Below, one piece after another: positions 44,052 through 52,743 of a stretch of DNA of 64,000 nucleotides. The stretch is taken from the NCBI RefSeq assembly GCF_035514885.1, contig NZ_DATJCH010000003.1, positions 62,001-126,000 on the forward strand, written 5' to 3'. The notes under the pieces were generated by a model, which did no database searches, was not told the DNA's origin, and saw nothing but the letters and a program-made list of their open reading frames with translations. The number at the start of each line of letters is the position of its first letter. Position 1 is the stretch's first letter. The DNA is from Albibacterium sp035514885 (lineage in GTDB: Bacteria; Bacteroidota; Bacteroidia; Sphingobacteriales; Sphingobacteriaceae). Made by a program: the position numbers and the translations under genes.

Positions 44052-45372
44052 CTTTTATTTCATCGAAGATAATAACTTTTTTAGTTTTTGCAGTTACCTT
44101 AAATTTATCGTCAATCCGCCAAGGTAAGATTGCTACGATAGCCTGACTGCCATCTTCAACAACAGGCACTTCCTGCTTTAAAGTAACAGGAATTTTTAAA
44201 GAGATCAGGAAATCACTTACTTTTTTCTGTCCCTTCATACCCAATGGCTGAAAGCGATCTCCTTGCTGCCAGGATCGGATCAAGAGTGGCAATTTGATCG
44301 TATCAAAATCAACAACTTGGGTAAAACCTGTCAAACTCAAATCTCCCCTATCTGCACTATATACTTTATATTTTTTATGAAAACATGTGAATTCATAGGG
44401 GAATTCTTTTATAGAGTGGCTCACAAAGCTTTCTCTGACCAGGGGTTTCAATATCAAGTACTCGCGATCTACTAATAGCTGATGTGTTGAAGAATAAAAC
44501 TGTCTTCCTGAGCCATTATTCCAGTCTCTCAATAAATCCGAGAGTACTGCTTCTGTGAAACCATAGGGACTGAAAAATTCATACATCCATAAGCTAATTG
44601 GATTGAGCTCTTTCAGATGAGATATAAGGATACGAGTTTCTCCATTGGATTCGACCATAAAGAGTTCTGACCTTAATTCTTCAACAGCCTGAGCCAAAAA
44701 AGAAGCAATAGCTTGAAATCGTTTACTATTCGCAAGGAATGTTTTCTCAATTTCCGGGTTGATCTTGCGCATAATTGGCAAGACTTCCAACCTGATTCTA
44801 TTTCTTTTATACTTTGTACTGGCATTGGATGCATCCTCTCGAAAGGCCAGTTTTTTCTGAGCAACAATCTTTTCAACTTCTTTTCCGGTAAATGCCAATA
44901 AAGGACGAATTAATTTATCTCGCTTGGGCAAGATTCCAGATAAACCAGCAATGCCTGTTCCTCTCAAAAGATTTAGAAATACCGTCTCGACTGAATCTGT
45001 CTGATGGTGTGCAACAGCTATAAATGAATAATTATGTTGACTGCGAATTTCTTCTAACCATTTATACCTGAGATCACGCGCTGCCATTTGAATAGAGACA
45101 TGGTTCTCGTTTGAATATTGTTCCGTAGGAAAAGCTGTTGAATAGAAATCAACCTTAAATTGAACTGCAAGTGTTTTAACAAAATCTTCATCCAAATCGG
45201 ATGCTTTTTCTCTTAATCCAAAATTACAGTGAGCAATTCCAAATTTGAAGCCGGCTTCTGCAAATAGATGGGCCATAAGAACAGAATCTTTACCACCACT
45301 TACAGCCAGAAGAATCGGCTGTTCTTTGGTAAACAAGTTATTTTCAGCAATAAAGTGCAAAAACTTATCCAT
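44044..45372 (-). CDS. tilS: tRNA(Ile)-lysidine synthetase
   Basis: The protein has 442 residues from the ATG at 45372. The N-terminal PP-loop ATPase has SGGKDS at 25-30, plus AHHQTDSVET and LRGTGIAGLSGI. A C-terminal TilS substrate-binding domain has LPLLIRSWQQGDRFQPLGMKGQKKVSDFLI. The enzyme converts C34 of the AUA-reading tRNA-Ile to lysidine, an essential step. The frame is open to a GTG at 45414, but a -7 box at 45385-45392 excludes that start. ATG 45381 (three residues longer) is an alternative that would make the mRNA leaderless. It is divergent from the OstA-like gene. Confidence 0.95.
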   Translation of the reverse strand: MDKFLHFIAENNLFTKEQPILLAVSGGKDSVLMAHLFAEAGFKFGIAHCNFGLREKASDLDEDFVKTLAVQFKVDFYSTAFPTEQYSNENHVSIQMAARDLRYKWLEEIRSQHNYSFIAVAHHQTDSVETVFLNLLRGTGIAGLSGILPKRDKLIRPLLAFTGKEVEKIVAQKKLAFREDASNASTKYKRNRIRLEVLPIMRKINPEIEKTFLANSKRFQAIASFLAQAVEELRSELFMVESNGETRILISHLKELNPISLWMYEFFSPYGFTEAVLSDLLRDWNNGSGRQFYSSTHQLLVDREYLILKPLVRESFVSHSIKEFPYEFTCFHKKYKVYSADRGDLSLTGFTQVVDFDTIKLPLLIRSWQQGDRFQPLGMKGQKKVSDFLISLKIPVTLKQEVPVVEDGSQAIVAILPWRIDDKFKVTAKTKKVIIFDEIKDE

Positions 45373-45384
45373 GAATTGCATAAT

Positions 45385-45392
45385 CAAAGTTA
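45385..45392 (-). promoter_or_regulatory. -7 promoter box of tilS
   Basis: The minus strand reads TAACTTTG, an exact TAnnTTTG match. It lies 12 bp before ATG 45372 and 3 bp before ATG 45381. Confidence 0.45.
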
Positions 45393-45473
45393 TGGAAATT
45401 ATCTTTGGCAGCACATTTGCGCTTCCTAAAATGACATTTTTATTTTATTATGATTTTGGTTAAAGCAAAAACG

Positions 45474-45481
45474 TATTTTTG
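45474..45481 (+). promoter_or_regulatory. -7 promoter box of the OstA-like gene
   Basis: TATTTTTG is an exact TAnnTTTG match, 5 bp before the GTG start at 45487, so the transcript is probably leaderless. A TTTG at 45455-45458 lies 15 bp upstream, slightly close for a -33 element. Confidence 0.5.
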
Positions 45482-45486
45482 AAGCG

Positions 45487-47796
45487 GTGAAAAAAATAAT
45501 CTTCTTTTTAGTTATTTTATTGTTTCCTACTTTACTATTGGCTCAGCAAACTATTACTGTAGTATCCAATACAAAAGTAACCTATGACCAGAAGCGTGGC
45601 TCTTACCGGTGGTATCATCCTGTTTTTGCTCATGAAGGAAGTACGTTAGCCGCCGATAGTTCTGATTTCAACGAAGGAGATAATTTTTTTGATGCCTTTG
45701 GCCATGTGGTTATTACCCAACCGAATGGCACGGTTGTTTATGCCGACAAGCTCCATTATACGGAAAGCACCCAACAAGCATTGTTAACAGGAAATGTTCG
45801 ATTAGTAGACCGGGGGGCTACATTAACCACAAATTACCTAACCTATAATATGAAATCAAAGATTGGTTCTTATCATGGGGGTGGAAAGATCATTAACGGC
45901 ACCGATACACTCGATAGTACGCATGGCTATTATTTCGAGAATACGCAGGATGCTTATTTCCGGGAGAATGTAGTGGTTAGAAGTAAGGACGCTATTATCA
46001 ATACGGATACCATGCGTTATAACTCCAATTCTAAAGTAGCTTACTTTTACGGGCCTACAAACATTAAAGGTGGAAGTGGAAATCTATATACCGAAAATGG
46101 TGATTATAATACTGAAACCGATCAGGCAAAGTTTGGAAAAAACAATTTATATACTGAAGGGAGTAAATTCCTTCGAGGTGATAGTTTATATTATGATGGG
46201 ATCTTAGGAAATGGCCGTGCGGTAAGGAATGTTCTATTTATAGATACTGCTCAAAAGATTGTTATGCGTGGACAATTGGGTGTATATACAAAGGCTACGC
46301 AAACTACGGTCGTTACTCAAAATGCTTATATTGTTTTAGCGACCGAGGACTCCACCTCCAATTCAAATGATTCTACATCAACATTAAACAATACAACATC
46401 TACATTAAGCGATACTACATCCACTTTAAGTGACACCACTCAAATGGTGGTTAACGATGCTGCAATAGATAGCTTATCTACCAAGCCGGAAACAAAAAGA
46501 GATTCTACCTTTATGACGGCTGATACTCTTATTTCTCAAGTCATACCCCTTCGTGATTTTATTCACCTAAAGTTAAAATTGGGGAAGGAAAATGATAATC
46601 TGGATGAACCGGACGAATCAATGAATCTTCCCCCAGATACATCTGTCCGGAATAATATAATTAGTCGAGGGGCACTGCTACAAACTGACTCTTTAAGTAC
46701 GGATTCTTTAAGTAGTGCGGATTCTTTAGCAATAACGACAACCGATTCTTTGAAGGTAAAAACCGACTCTTTAACAATAGATACAGTTGATTCTTTGGCA
46801 GCTAAAACTCTTGATTCTGCTGATATTCCTATTGATAGCTTAGCAAAAGACCTTCCAAAAGCAATAACGAAAGCCGTTGCTCTTGATAGTTTGAATAGTA
46901 TTGATAGCCTGGATTCGCTAAATGTTGGGGAATTCGCTGTTGATTCAACATTTGTATCACCCGTAAAGGGAGCTGCCGACAGTTTGCTCAATGAAGCAAC
47001 GAAAGTTGCACTACAGGCTAAAACGGACTCTTTGAGAGTAGATACAGGTGAAACGCGAATTGTAAAGGCTTACCATAATGTTAAAATTTTCAAATCGGAT
47101 TTGCAGGCAATTGCCGATTCAGCCTATTATGGTTATGCAGACTCTATTATTCGTTGTTATGGGAAACCAATTATTTGGTCACAAGGATCGCAGCTTTCTG
47201 CCGACACGATTTATATGCTTTTGAAGGATCAGAAAATGAAAAACGTTCTTTTTGACCGGAATGCATTTATGGTCAATACACAACTCGATTCCAGTAAATT
47301 TAATCAGGTAAAAGGTCGAAAGATAACCGGTTATTTCAAAGACAATAAACTTGATCGAATTTATGTTGATGGAAATGCAGAAAGCATTTACTTTACGGTC
47401 GAAAAGGAAAAGTATACAGGTATGCTGCGAAGTATCAGCAGCCGGATTAAGATCAAGTTCGAAGATAATAAAATGACCGATGTGATTTCAATTCGAAAGG
47501 CAGAGAATGTTTACTATCCTATATCTTCTGTTCCTTCGGGACAAGATATACTGGAAGGCTTTATATGGAAACCCGAATTGCGACCGAAATCAAAAGAAGA
47601 AATAATTCCATCAGGCGATCCCGAAGCAAAGGATGTTCCCGAAGTGAAGGATACGAAAGAGCTTCCGGTTACTAAAGAAAAAACTACTACCGAAGATGAT
47701 ACTGCTGCGGCATTACCCAGCGAAGCGGCTTCTGCCTCTGATACTCTTAAGCCTGAAGAGCCTGAAGAAACTGTGCCAGCTTCTGAACCGCAATAG
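45487..47796 (+). CDS. OstA/LptA-like protein with a long Asp-Ser-Leu-rich insert
   Basis: The 769-residue exported protein has a signal peptide (about 1-19) and an OstA/LptA-like beta-jellyroll region of about 260 residues (ADKLHYTESTQQALLTGNVRL, NTDTMRYNSNSKVAYFYG). A low-complexity stretch of about 235 residues follows (about 285-520). It is built of repeated DSL/DST/TDSL words. OstA-like repeats then return (TGETRIVKAYHNVKIFKSDLQA, IWSQGSQLSADTIYML), and a Glu/Pro/Thr-rich tail ends it. LptA proteins bridge LPS across the periplasm. The insert has no known counterpart there. The start is GTG, and the last 50 bp overlap the convergent rdgB gene. Confidence 0.82.
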   Translation: MKKIIFFLVILLFPTLLLAQQTITVVSNTKVTYDQKRGSYRWYHPVFAHEGSTLAADSSDFNEGDNFFDAFGHVVITQPNGTVVYADKLHYTESTQQALLTGNVRLVDRGATLTTNYLTYNMKSKIGSYHGGGKIINGTDTLDSTHGYYFENTQDAYFRENVVVRSKDAIINTDTMRYNSNSKVAYFYGPTNIKGGSGNLYTENGDYNTETDQAKFGKNNLYTEGSKFLRGDSLYYDGILGNGRAVRNVLFIDTAQKIVMRGQLGVYTKATQTTVVTQNAYIVLATEDSTSNSNDSTSTLNNTTSTLSDTTSTLSDTTQMVVNDAAIDSLSTKPETKRDSTFMTADTLISQVIPLRDFIHLKLKLGKENDNLDEPDESMNLPPDTSVRNNIISRGALLQTDSLSTDSLSSADSLAITTTDSLKVKTDSLTIDTVDSLAAKTLDSADIPIDSLAKDLPKAITKAVALDSLNSIDSLDSLNVGEFAVDSTFVSPVKGAADSLLNEATKVALQAKTDSLRVDTGETRIVKAYHNVKIFKSDLQAIADSAYYGYADSIIRCYGKPIIWSQGSQLSADTIYMLLKDQKMKNVLFDRNAFMVNTQLDSSKFNQVKGRKITGYFKDNKLDRIYVDGNAESIYFTVEKEKYTGMLRSISSRIKIKFEDNKMTDVISIRKAENVYYPISSVPSGQDILEGFIWKPELRPKSKEEIIPSGDPEAKDVPEVKDTKELPVTKEKTTTEDDTAAALPSEAASASDTLKPEEPEETVPASEPQ

Positions 47797-48328
47797 CACG
47801 ATGGCTGATGTTGTTTTTTTCTGAGGCATCCATTTGTGCAAAGGATTTCGAATAACCTGTCGGAATGAATATCGGGTCATATCCGAATCCATTATCTCCC
47901 ATCCTTTCCATACTGATAGTACCATCAATCCTACCCTCAAAAAAGTATTCTTTATCACCCAACAACAAGGATATTACAGTTATAAAGGCTGCTTTCCGAT
48001 TAGTTTTACCTTTTAAATTATTCAAAAGCAGATCGATATTCTTTTCCATGTCTCTCGATCCTGAATAACGTGCGGAGAATACACCCGGTTCATTGTTCAA
48101 TGCTTCAACCATCAATCCTGAATCATCTGCAAAGCAATCTAACTGATAATGTTCTTTGATATAATGGCTCTTTTGGCTGGCATTTAATTCAAAGGTATCT
48201 CCTGTTTCAGGAATATCAACTGTACAGCCGATATCATCTAAACTTTTTAGAATAATATGGTCATCCAGCATCGCATTTACTTCTTCTAATTTATGCTTAT
48301 TATTGGTTGCAAAAACAATCTCTTTCAT
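47747..48328 (-). CDS. rdgB: XTP/dITP diphosphatase (HAM1/RdgB)
   Basis: The 193-residue enzyme hydrolyses non-canonical purine nucleoside triphosphates such as dITP and XTP, keeping them out of DNA. The substrate-binding start IVFATNNKHKLEEVNAML, the ADDSGLMVEALNNEPGVFSARY block and the end-region GDNGFGYDPIFIP and SHRAIAVQKL are all in place. Length is normal. The 3' end overlaps the OstA-like coding region by 50 bp in the opposite direction. The upstream gene ends 2 bp before its start, so they are co-transcribed. Confidence 0.97.
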   Translation of the reverse strand: MKEIVFATNNKHKLEEVNAMLDDHIILKSLDDIGCTVDIPETGDTFELNASQKSHYIKEHYQLDCFADDSGLMVEALNNEPGVFSARYSGSRDMEKNIDLLLNNLKGKTNRKAAFITVISLLLGDKEYFFEGRIDGTISMERMGDNGFGYDPIFIPTGYSKSFAQMDASEKNNISHRAIAVQKLAQFLQALQA

Positions 48329-48330
48329 AT

Positions 48331-48855
48331 TTATAGGTTCATCAGTTTTATTGCATCCCAGAACAAGCGTTTCTTTTCTGTATCTCGCAGCATCTCTTCA
48401 AAGCTATAGCTGTATAGAAACTGGATATTATTTTCTGTTTTTAATATATTCTCTGCGCAGACCTCTAATCCTAATAGCTGAGGATCAGCACCTAGAAAGA
48501 TGCAATTTGCCGGTTGTAATTTTTCTCTAATCTTCTCGAATGTCAAATTAACCTGAGGTTCTTTATGATTAACAATGACAATGTCTTCCAATGTTAATTT
48601 TAAGGCTCGCAATATCTTCATAAACGCAATTTCCGCTTCTGGCGAAAGAAATTCATTGGCATTATCTGAAATTACAAAAAGAATATTCTTATTATTGCCT
48701 CCATAAGTTTTAAACACGAATTCCTCCTCCTTTTTTTCGGGGAGAATTTCTACCACGGCATCATCAATCGAAGGGATTGGAAAATCTATATCGAAGATGG
48801 TCTCTGACATCAGGACCTGGAGAGCTAAAGGATTGGAGGTATTCAAGGGACTCAT
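48331..48855 (-). CDS. Small protein resembling DNA polymerase III psi subunit (HolD-like), unproven
   Basis: The 174-residue cytoplasmic protein has no assigned family I can state with confidence. Three segments line up in order and spacing with the E. coli psi subunit: ILFVISDNANEF (psi LVMVANDLPAL), MKILRALKLTLEDIVIV (psi VLRALTVSPDQVLQL), and IFLGADPQLLG with FEEMLRDTEKKRLFWDAI (psi WRLGTDEPLSL and LTDLRANPTARAALWQQI). Psi links the clamp loader to single-stranded-DNA-binding protein. The first ~45 residues are extra. It begins 5 bp after a -7 box, suggesting a leaderless mRNA, and is co-transcribed with rdgB. The resemblance is from eye and memory only. Confidence 0.5.
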   Translation of the reverse strand: MSPLNTSNPLALQVLMSETIFDIDFPIPSIDDAVVEILPEKKEEEFVFKTYGGNNKNILFVISDNANEFLSPEAEIAFMKILRALKLTLEDIVIVNHKEPQVNLTFEKIREKLQPANCIFLGADPQLLGLEVCAENILKTENNIQFLYSYSFEEMLRDTEKKRLFWDAIKLMNL

Positions 48856-48860
48856 GGCTT

Positions 48861-48868
48861 CAAAGGTA
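48861..48868 (-). promoter_or_regulatory. -7 promoter box of the HolD-like/rdgB pair
   Basis: The minus strand reads TACCTTTG, an exact TAnnTTTG match, 5 bp before the ATG at 48855. Confidence 0.5.
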
Positions 48869-48979
48869 AATAAAGCTTCATTTAAACCGTATAATTAATG
48901 TTAAAAATCGTTAAAAGCAAAGTCAATCTACGATAAATACCTAACTTAGCAAATCTTTAAAAATAGATACATATTATAA

Positions 48980-50311
48980 ATGAAGAAGTATTTTAGTTTA
49001 ATCATATTATTCCTCGTTGCGTTTAGCTATTCTGCAAAAAGTCAACAACTTGATAAGGTAGTTGCAGTAGTTGGCAATAGTATTATTTTAAAATCAGAAA
49101 TTGAAAATCAATATATAGCTCAGGGAAGTCCGACGGATGTTTCTGCGAAATGTCTCATCTTACATCAGCTCTTAACTCAAAAACTTCTTGCACAACAAGC
49201 AGCGATCGATTCAATCAGTGTTACTGAAGACGAAGTAGACGACAATATAAACAATCGTTTACGGTATATGTCGAATCAAGCAGGTGGACAAGAAAAATTA
49301 GAAGAATTTCTAAACAGATCTTTACTTCAATATAAAGAGGAAATGCGTCCGACGATTCGTGAAATGCTGATTGCTAACAAAATGCAGCGATCTATCACTG
49401 AGGATGTTGATGTTACTCCGAACGAAGTTAAACGCTATTTTGAGAATATTCCTGCCGACAGCCTTCCAAACTTCAATACCGAGGTAGAGATTGGCGAAAT
49501 TGTATTTCAGCCAAAGCTTACGGAAGCTGAGAAAAAACCTTTTTACGACCGGGCAGAACAATTGCGCCAGGAAATAATTGGTGGTAAAGATTTCGCAACG
49601 ATGGCACGCTTATATTCACAAGACCCGGGATCTGCTCCTGATGGTGGTGAAATGCCGTTTGCTGACCGTGACTCGTATGTGAAGGAATTTTCAGCGGTTG
49701 CCTTTAAGCTAAAGGCAGGTGAAATATCAAAAGTCTTTGAAACAGATTTCGGATATCACTTTCTTCAGGTGTTAGAACGCCGAGGAGAACAAGTAAGAGT
49801 TAGGCATATACTTTTCTCAATTATTCCAACCGAGGCTAGTTTAACACGTGCCAAGGAATTGGCGGATAGCGTATATACTGAGATAAATGCCAAGAGATTG
49901 GACTTCTATAATGCGGCTACTATTTATTCAGACGATAAAGAAACAAAGTATAATGGCGGAATGATCCTTAATGCTCAGAATGTTCAAACAAGAACTACTT
50001 ACATTCCGGTAGATCAACTTGATGCAGGTATATTTACTGCTATCGACACTTTACAGCCTGGCGAATATTCCAGACCAAGCCGCTTTACAGGTCCGGATGG
50101 TAAAAGTGCTTATCGTTTGGTTTATTTGAAATCACGTACCCCGCCTCACCAAGCAAGTTTTAACGATGACTTCGCCAAAATTAAAGAAGCTGCTTTAGAA
50201 GAGAAAATGAATAAAGTAGTATCAGAATGGTTTGATAAAAGAAAGAAATCAACCTACATCAGAATCGATCAAGAATATCAAGACTGTGATGTATTAAAGG
50301 TATGGTTATAG
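48980..50311 (+). CDS. Periplasmic peptidyl-prolyl isomerase, SurA/parvulin type
   Basis: The 443-residue exported protein has a signal peptide (about 1-21), a SurA-like N-terminal helical domain (LDKVVAVVGNSIILKSEIENQ) and two parvulin domains. The first is about 170-265 (ARLYSQDPGSAPDGGEMPF, FGYHFLQVLERRGEQ). The second is about 270-375 and more divergent (VRVRHILFSIIPTEAS). SurA escorts unfolded outer-membrane proteins to the BAM complex, which fits the many envelope genes in the window. Its stop codon forms the left base of a 19-bp hairpin shared with the convergent gene. Confidence 0.9.
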   Translation: MKKYFSLIILFLVAFSYSAKSQQLDKVVAVVGNSIILKSEIENQYIAQGSPTDVSAKCLILHQLLTQKLLAQQAAIDSISVTEDEVDDNINNRLRYMSNQAGGQEKLEEFLNRSLLQYKEEMRPTIREMLIANKMQRSITEDVDVTPNEVKRYFENIPADSLPNFNTEVEIGEIVFQPKLTEAEKKPFYDRAEQLRQEIIGGKDFATMARLYSQDPGSAPDGGEMPFADRDSYVKEFSAVAFKLKAGEISKVFETDFGYHFLQVLERRGEQVRVRHILFSIIPTEASLTRAKELADSVYTEINAKRLDFYNAATIYSDDKETKYNGGMILNAQNVQTRTTYIPVDQLDAGIFTAIDTLQPGEYSRPSRFTGPDGKSAYRLVYLKSRTPPHQASFNDDFAKIKEAALEEKMNKVVSEWFDKRKKSTYIRIDQEYQDCDVLKVWL

Positions 50312-50353
50312 TTATTTGAGAAATAGCTTTTGGCAAGCTATTTCTCAAATAAC
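50311..50353. terminator. 19-bp perfect hairpin spanning two convergent stops
   Basis: Arms 50311-50329 and 50335-50353 are exact reverse complements around the loop TTGGC. The left arm starts at the last base of the SurA stop, and the right arm contains the last codons and stop (50338-50340) of the opposing gene. There is no T-run on either side, so it may act as an RNA-stabilising or transcript-separating structure as much as a terminator. Confidence 0.7.
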
Positions 50354-51201
50354 ATTTCTACAATTACATTCCACTTAAAGTCATCATTTAATTCCCAAAT
50401 GCGGATATAATAAAAATTTTCAACGCGATTGTTCTTGATAACTTTAGCACTGCCATAAGAGTAAGCTAATTCTCCACTATAAGACCTATCGACCTCAATA
50501 TTTTCCGTCTTAATTTCAATTTTGTTTGTTTTTAGGAAATTAAAAATGTTCTCCTTTCCTATTTGAGGCGCATAGCCTGCAAATAACATTCTTGCATTAT
50601 CACCTAAAAACTCCTTGTATGCAACAGCATTATCAGCCATGAGAATCGTACCCATCAGACGGTCAGTACTGCGGACAATGTCCTCCCGTTGATCAAGTCT
50701 CACATCTGAGTGCTGCTTAAAATACTTTTCATTAGCAGGGTTAACAAACTTGATACTTTCCTCTTTAGAAGGATTAGGATGCTCAATCTCAGCCCTTAAA
50801 GCTATCTTCCATTTACCTCGTCTGTCTCTTTTCCATACGGTTAGATATTCTCCATATTTCTTTCCGAAACCTTCATTCTGCCAATTTATAGGACCGGTTG
50901 TAAAACCCCATTCATTACTCTTAGCAATCTTTGCCAATACAGGGTGCCAGCTTATAGAATCGGGGATATTGGGACGCGTTCTGAAATAATCAAAGGCAGG
51001 TTCAGGTGCCGGTTTAAAATAGATGGAATTTCTATCTAAGGAATTCCTAAGGCCTTCTAAACTACCTTTATTAACGCTCAGCTCTGAATCATAGATATCG
51101 GCAGCCACAATTTGACCTACCATATTATTTGACTGAGCTACAACAAAATGGGGAAAAGCAAGAAACGATATTGGAATGATCCATTTAATGGCACAATGCA
51201 T
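50338..51201 (-). CDS. Secreted protein with two SnoaL/DUF4440-like domains
   Basis: The 287-residue protein has a signal peptide (about 1-22). Two similar cone-shaped halves follow, each of the NTF2/SnoaL type: ADIYDSELSVNKGSLEGLRNSL...GEYLTVWKRDRRGKWKIALRAEI, and ILMADNAVAYKEFLGDNARM...YIRIWELNDDFKWNVIVEM. Family members bind small ligands or catalyse varied reactions, so no activity is proposed. It is monocistronic and convergent with the SurA-like gene. The internal duplication is visible in the paired YxxxW...W.(I/V)....E ends. Confidence 0.68.
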   Translation of the reverse strand: MHCAIKWIIPISFLAFPHFVVAQSNNMVGQIVAADIYDSELSVNKGSLEGLRNSLDRNSIYFKPAPEPAFDYFRTRPNIPDSISWHPVLAKIAKSNEWGFTTGPINWQNEGFGKKYGEYLTVWKRDRRGKWKIALRAEIEHPNPSKEESIKFVNPANEKYFKQHSDVRLDQREDIVRSTDRLMGTILMADNAVAYKEFLGDNARMLFAGYAPQIGKENIFNFLKTNKIEIKTENIEVDRSYSGELAYSYGSAKVIKNNRVENFYYIRIWELNDDFKWNVIVEMLFEK

Positions 51202-51219
51202 ATGTTGAGTTTATGTTTT

Positions 51220-52686
51220 CTAATTTTTTAACCAGAGGGTTTGATGTTTATTATCCTTTAGCTGAATTCCAATTTTTTGCAAGCTGTCTCTGATCTTATC
51301 CGAACTTACATAGTCCTTGTTTGCTTTAGCTTCATTACGTAATTCAACAACGATATCCATTACTTTCTCAAAATCCTCATCCGTCTTTAAGACATCGTCT
51401 TTTAAACCCAAAACATCATAAACAAACTGTTCCATTAGTGATTTCAATTGGTTTATTTGCTTTTGATTTAAAAATACCTTTTCATCGTAGGCGCCATTAA
51501 TAATACGAACCCCTTCAAACAACTCGGCAATTAGAACCGGACTATTGAAGTCATCATTCATAGCTGCATAACAACGATCTTCTAATTCCTGAATATTAAT
51601 ATCATTCTCACGATCGGATGGATTAAGGTCTTTTAGCAACACCATTGCATTAATCAATCTCTTAAATCCTTTTTCAGCAGCATCAAGGGCATCATTAGAA
51701 AAATCTAATGTGCTTCTATAATGGGCTTGCAACATAAAGAAACGGATAGACATCGGCGTATAACCTTTCTTAAGTAATGGATGTTTACCTGTAAATAACT
51801 CATGAGGCAAGAAGCCATTACCTGCAGATTTAGACATACGGACGCCGTTTACTGTAAGCATGTTGGTATGCATCCAATACTTTGCCGGATTGGTATGATT
51901 ACACGCTTGCGATTGAGCGATCTCATTTGTATGATGCGTAGCAGCCAAGTCCAGGCCTCCACCGTGAATGTCAAACTGAGCTCCTAAATACTTATTACTC
52001 ATTGCAGAGCATTCAATATGCCATCCGGGAAAACCTACTCCCCATGGAGAAGGCCAACGCATAATATGCTCAGGCTTTGCTTGGATCCATAACGCAAAAT
52101 CTAAGCGGCCACGCTTTTCATCCTGACCACCAAGCTCTCTTGTGTTATTAAGCATATCCTCTAAATTCCTATTGGTTAATAGGGTATAGTTATTCTCTTT
52201 ACTATATTTTTCAACATCGAAATAAACTGTCCCGTTAACGACATAGGCAAAGCCATTATCAATGATTTCCTTGATCATTTCAATCTGTTCAGATATATGA
52301 CCGGTTGCAGTAGGTTCAATTGAAGGAGGAAGCGTATTAAAAAGTGTTAGTACTTCATGAAAACCAATCGTATATTTTTGGACAATCTCCATTGGTTCCA
52401 CCTGTTCTAAACGAGCTTTTTTAGAGAATTTATCATCTCCCTCATCCCTATCACCTTCTAAATGTCCGGCATCGGTGATATTTCTCACATACCTTACCTT
52501 ATAACCTAAATGAAGCAGATAACGGAATATTAAATCAAAAGAAACAAAAGTACGGCAGTTCCCCAAGTGGACATCACTATAAACGGTTGGACCGCACACA
52601 TACATACCAACAAACGGGCTGTTTAAAGGCTCAAACTTCTCTTTATTTCGATTAACTGTATTATAAACTACAAGTGAATCTTTCAT
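51220..52686 (-). CDS. cysS: Cysteinyl-tRNA synthetase
   Basis: The 488-residue class I synthetase has the zinc/active-site segment MYVCGPTVYSDVHLGNCR (the HIGH-like HLGN), the second zinc ligands in GWHIECSAM and HTNEIAQSQA, and the KMSKS loop as RMSKSAGN. The C-terminal helical tRNA-anticodon domain follows. It charges tRNA-Cys. Length is normal. The EEP-family gene ends 57 bp upstream in the same direction. Confidence 0.97.
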   Translation of the reverse strand: MKDSLVVYNTVNRNKEKFEPLNSPFVGMYVCGPTVYSDVHLGNCRTFVSFDLIFRYLLHLGYKVRYVRNITDAGHLEGDRDEGDDKFSKKARLEQVEPMEIVQKYTIGFHEVLTLFNTLPPSIEPTATGHISEQIEMIKEIIDNGFAYVVNGTVYFDVEKYSKENNYTLLTNRNLEDMLNNTRELGGQDEKRGRLDFALWIQAKPEHIMRWPSPWGVGFPGWHIECSAMSNKYLGAQFDIHGGGLDLAATHHTNEIAQSQACNHTNPAKYWMHTNMLTVNGVRMSKSAGNGFLPHELFTGKHPLLKKGYTPMSIRFFMLQAHYRSTLDFSNDALDAAEKGFKRLINAMVLLKDLNPSDRENDINIQELEDRCYAAMNDDFNSPVLIAELFEGVRIINGAYDEKVFLNQKQINQLKSLMEQFVYDVLGLKDDVLKTDEDFEKVMDIVVELRNEAKANKDYVSSDKIRDSLQKIGIQLKDNKHQTLWLKN

Positions 52687-52743
52687 GCTGCGAATTTACT
52701 AAAGAGATTTGAGATTCTATTTTGGATTTGTGTAATTAATAGG

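Noticed and set aside
46563..46991. 142-codon open frame antisense to the OstA-like gene
   Set aside because: It lies inside the DSL/DST repeat region; repeated Ser/Asp/Leu codons keep the opposite strand free of stops. The product is low-complexity, with no start context of its own.
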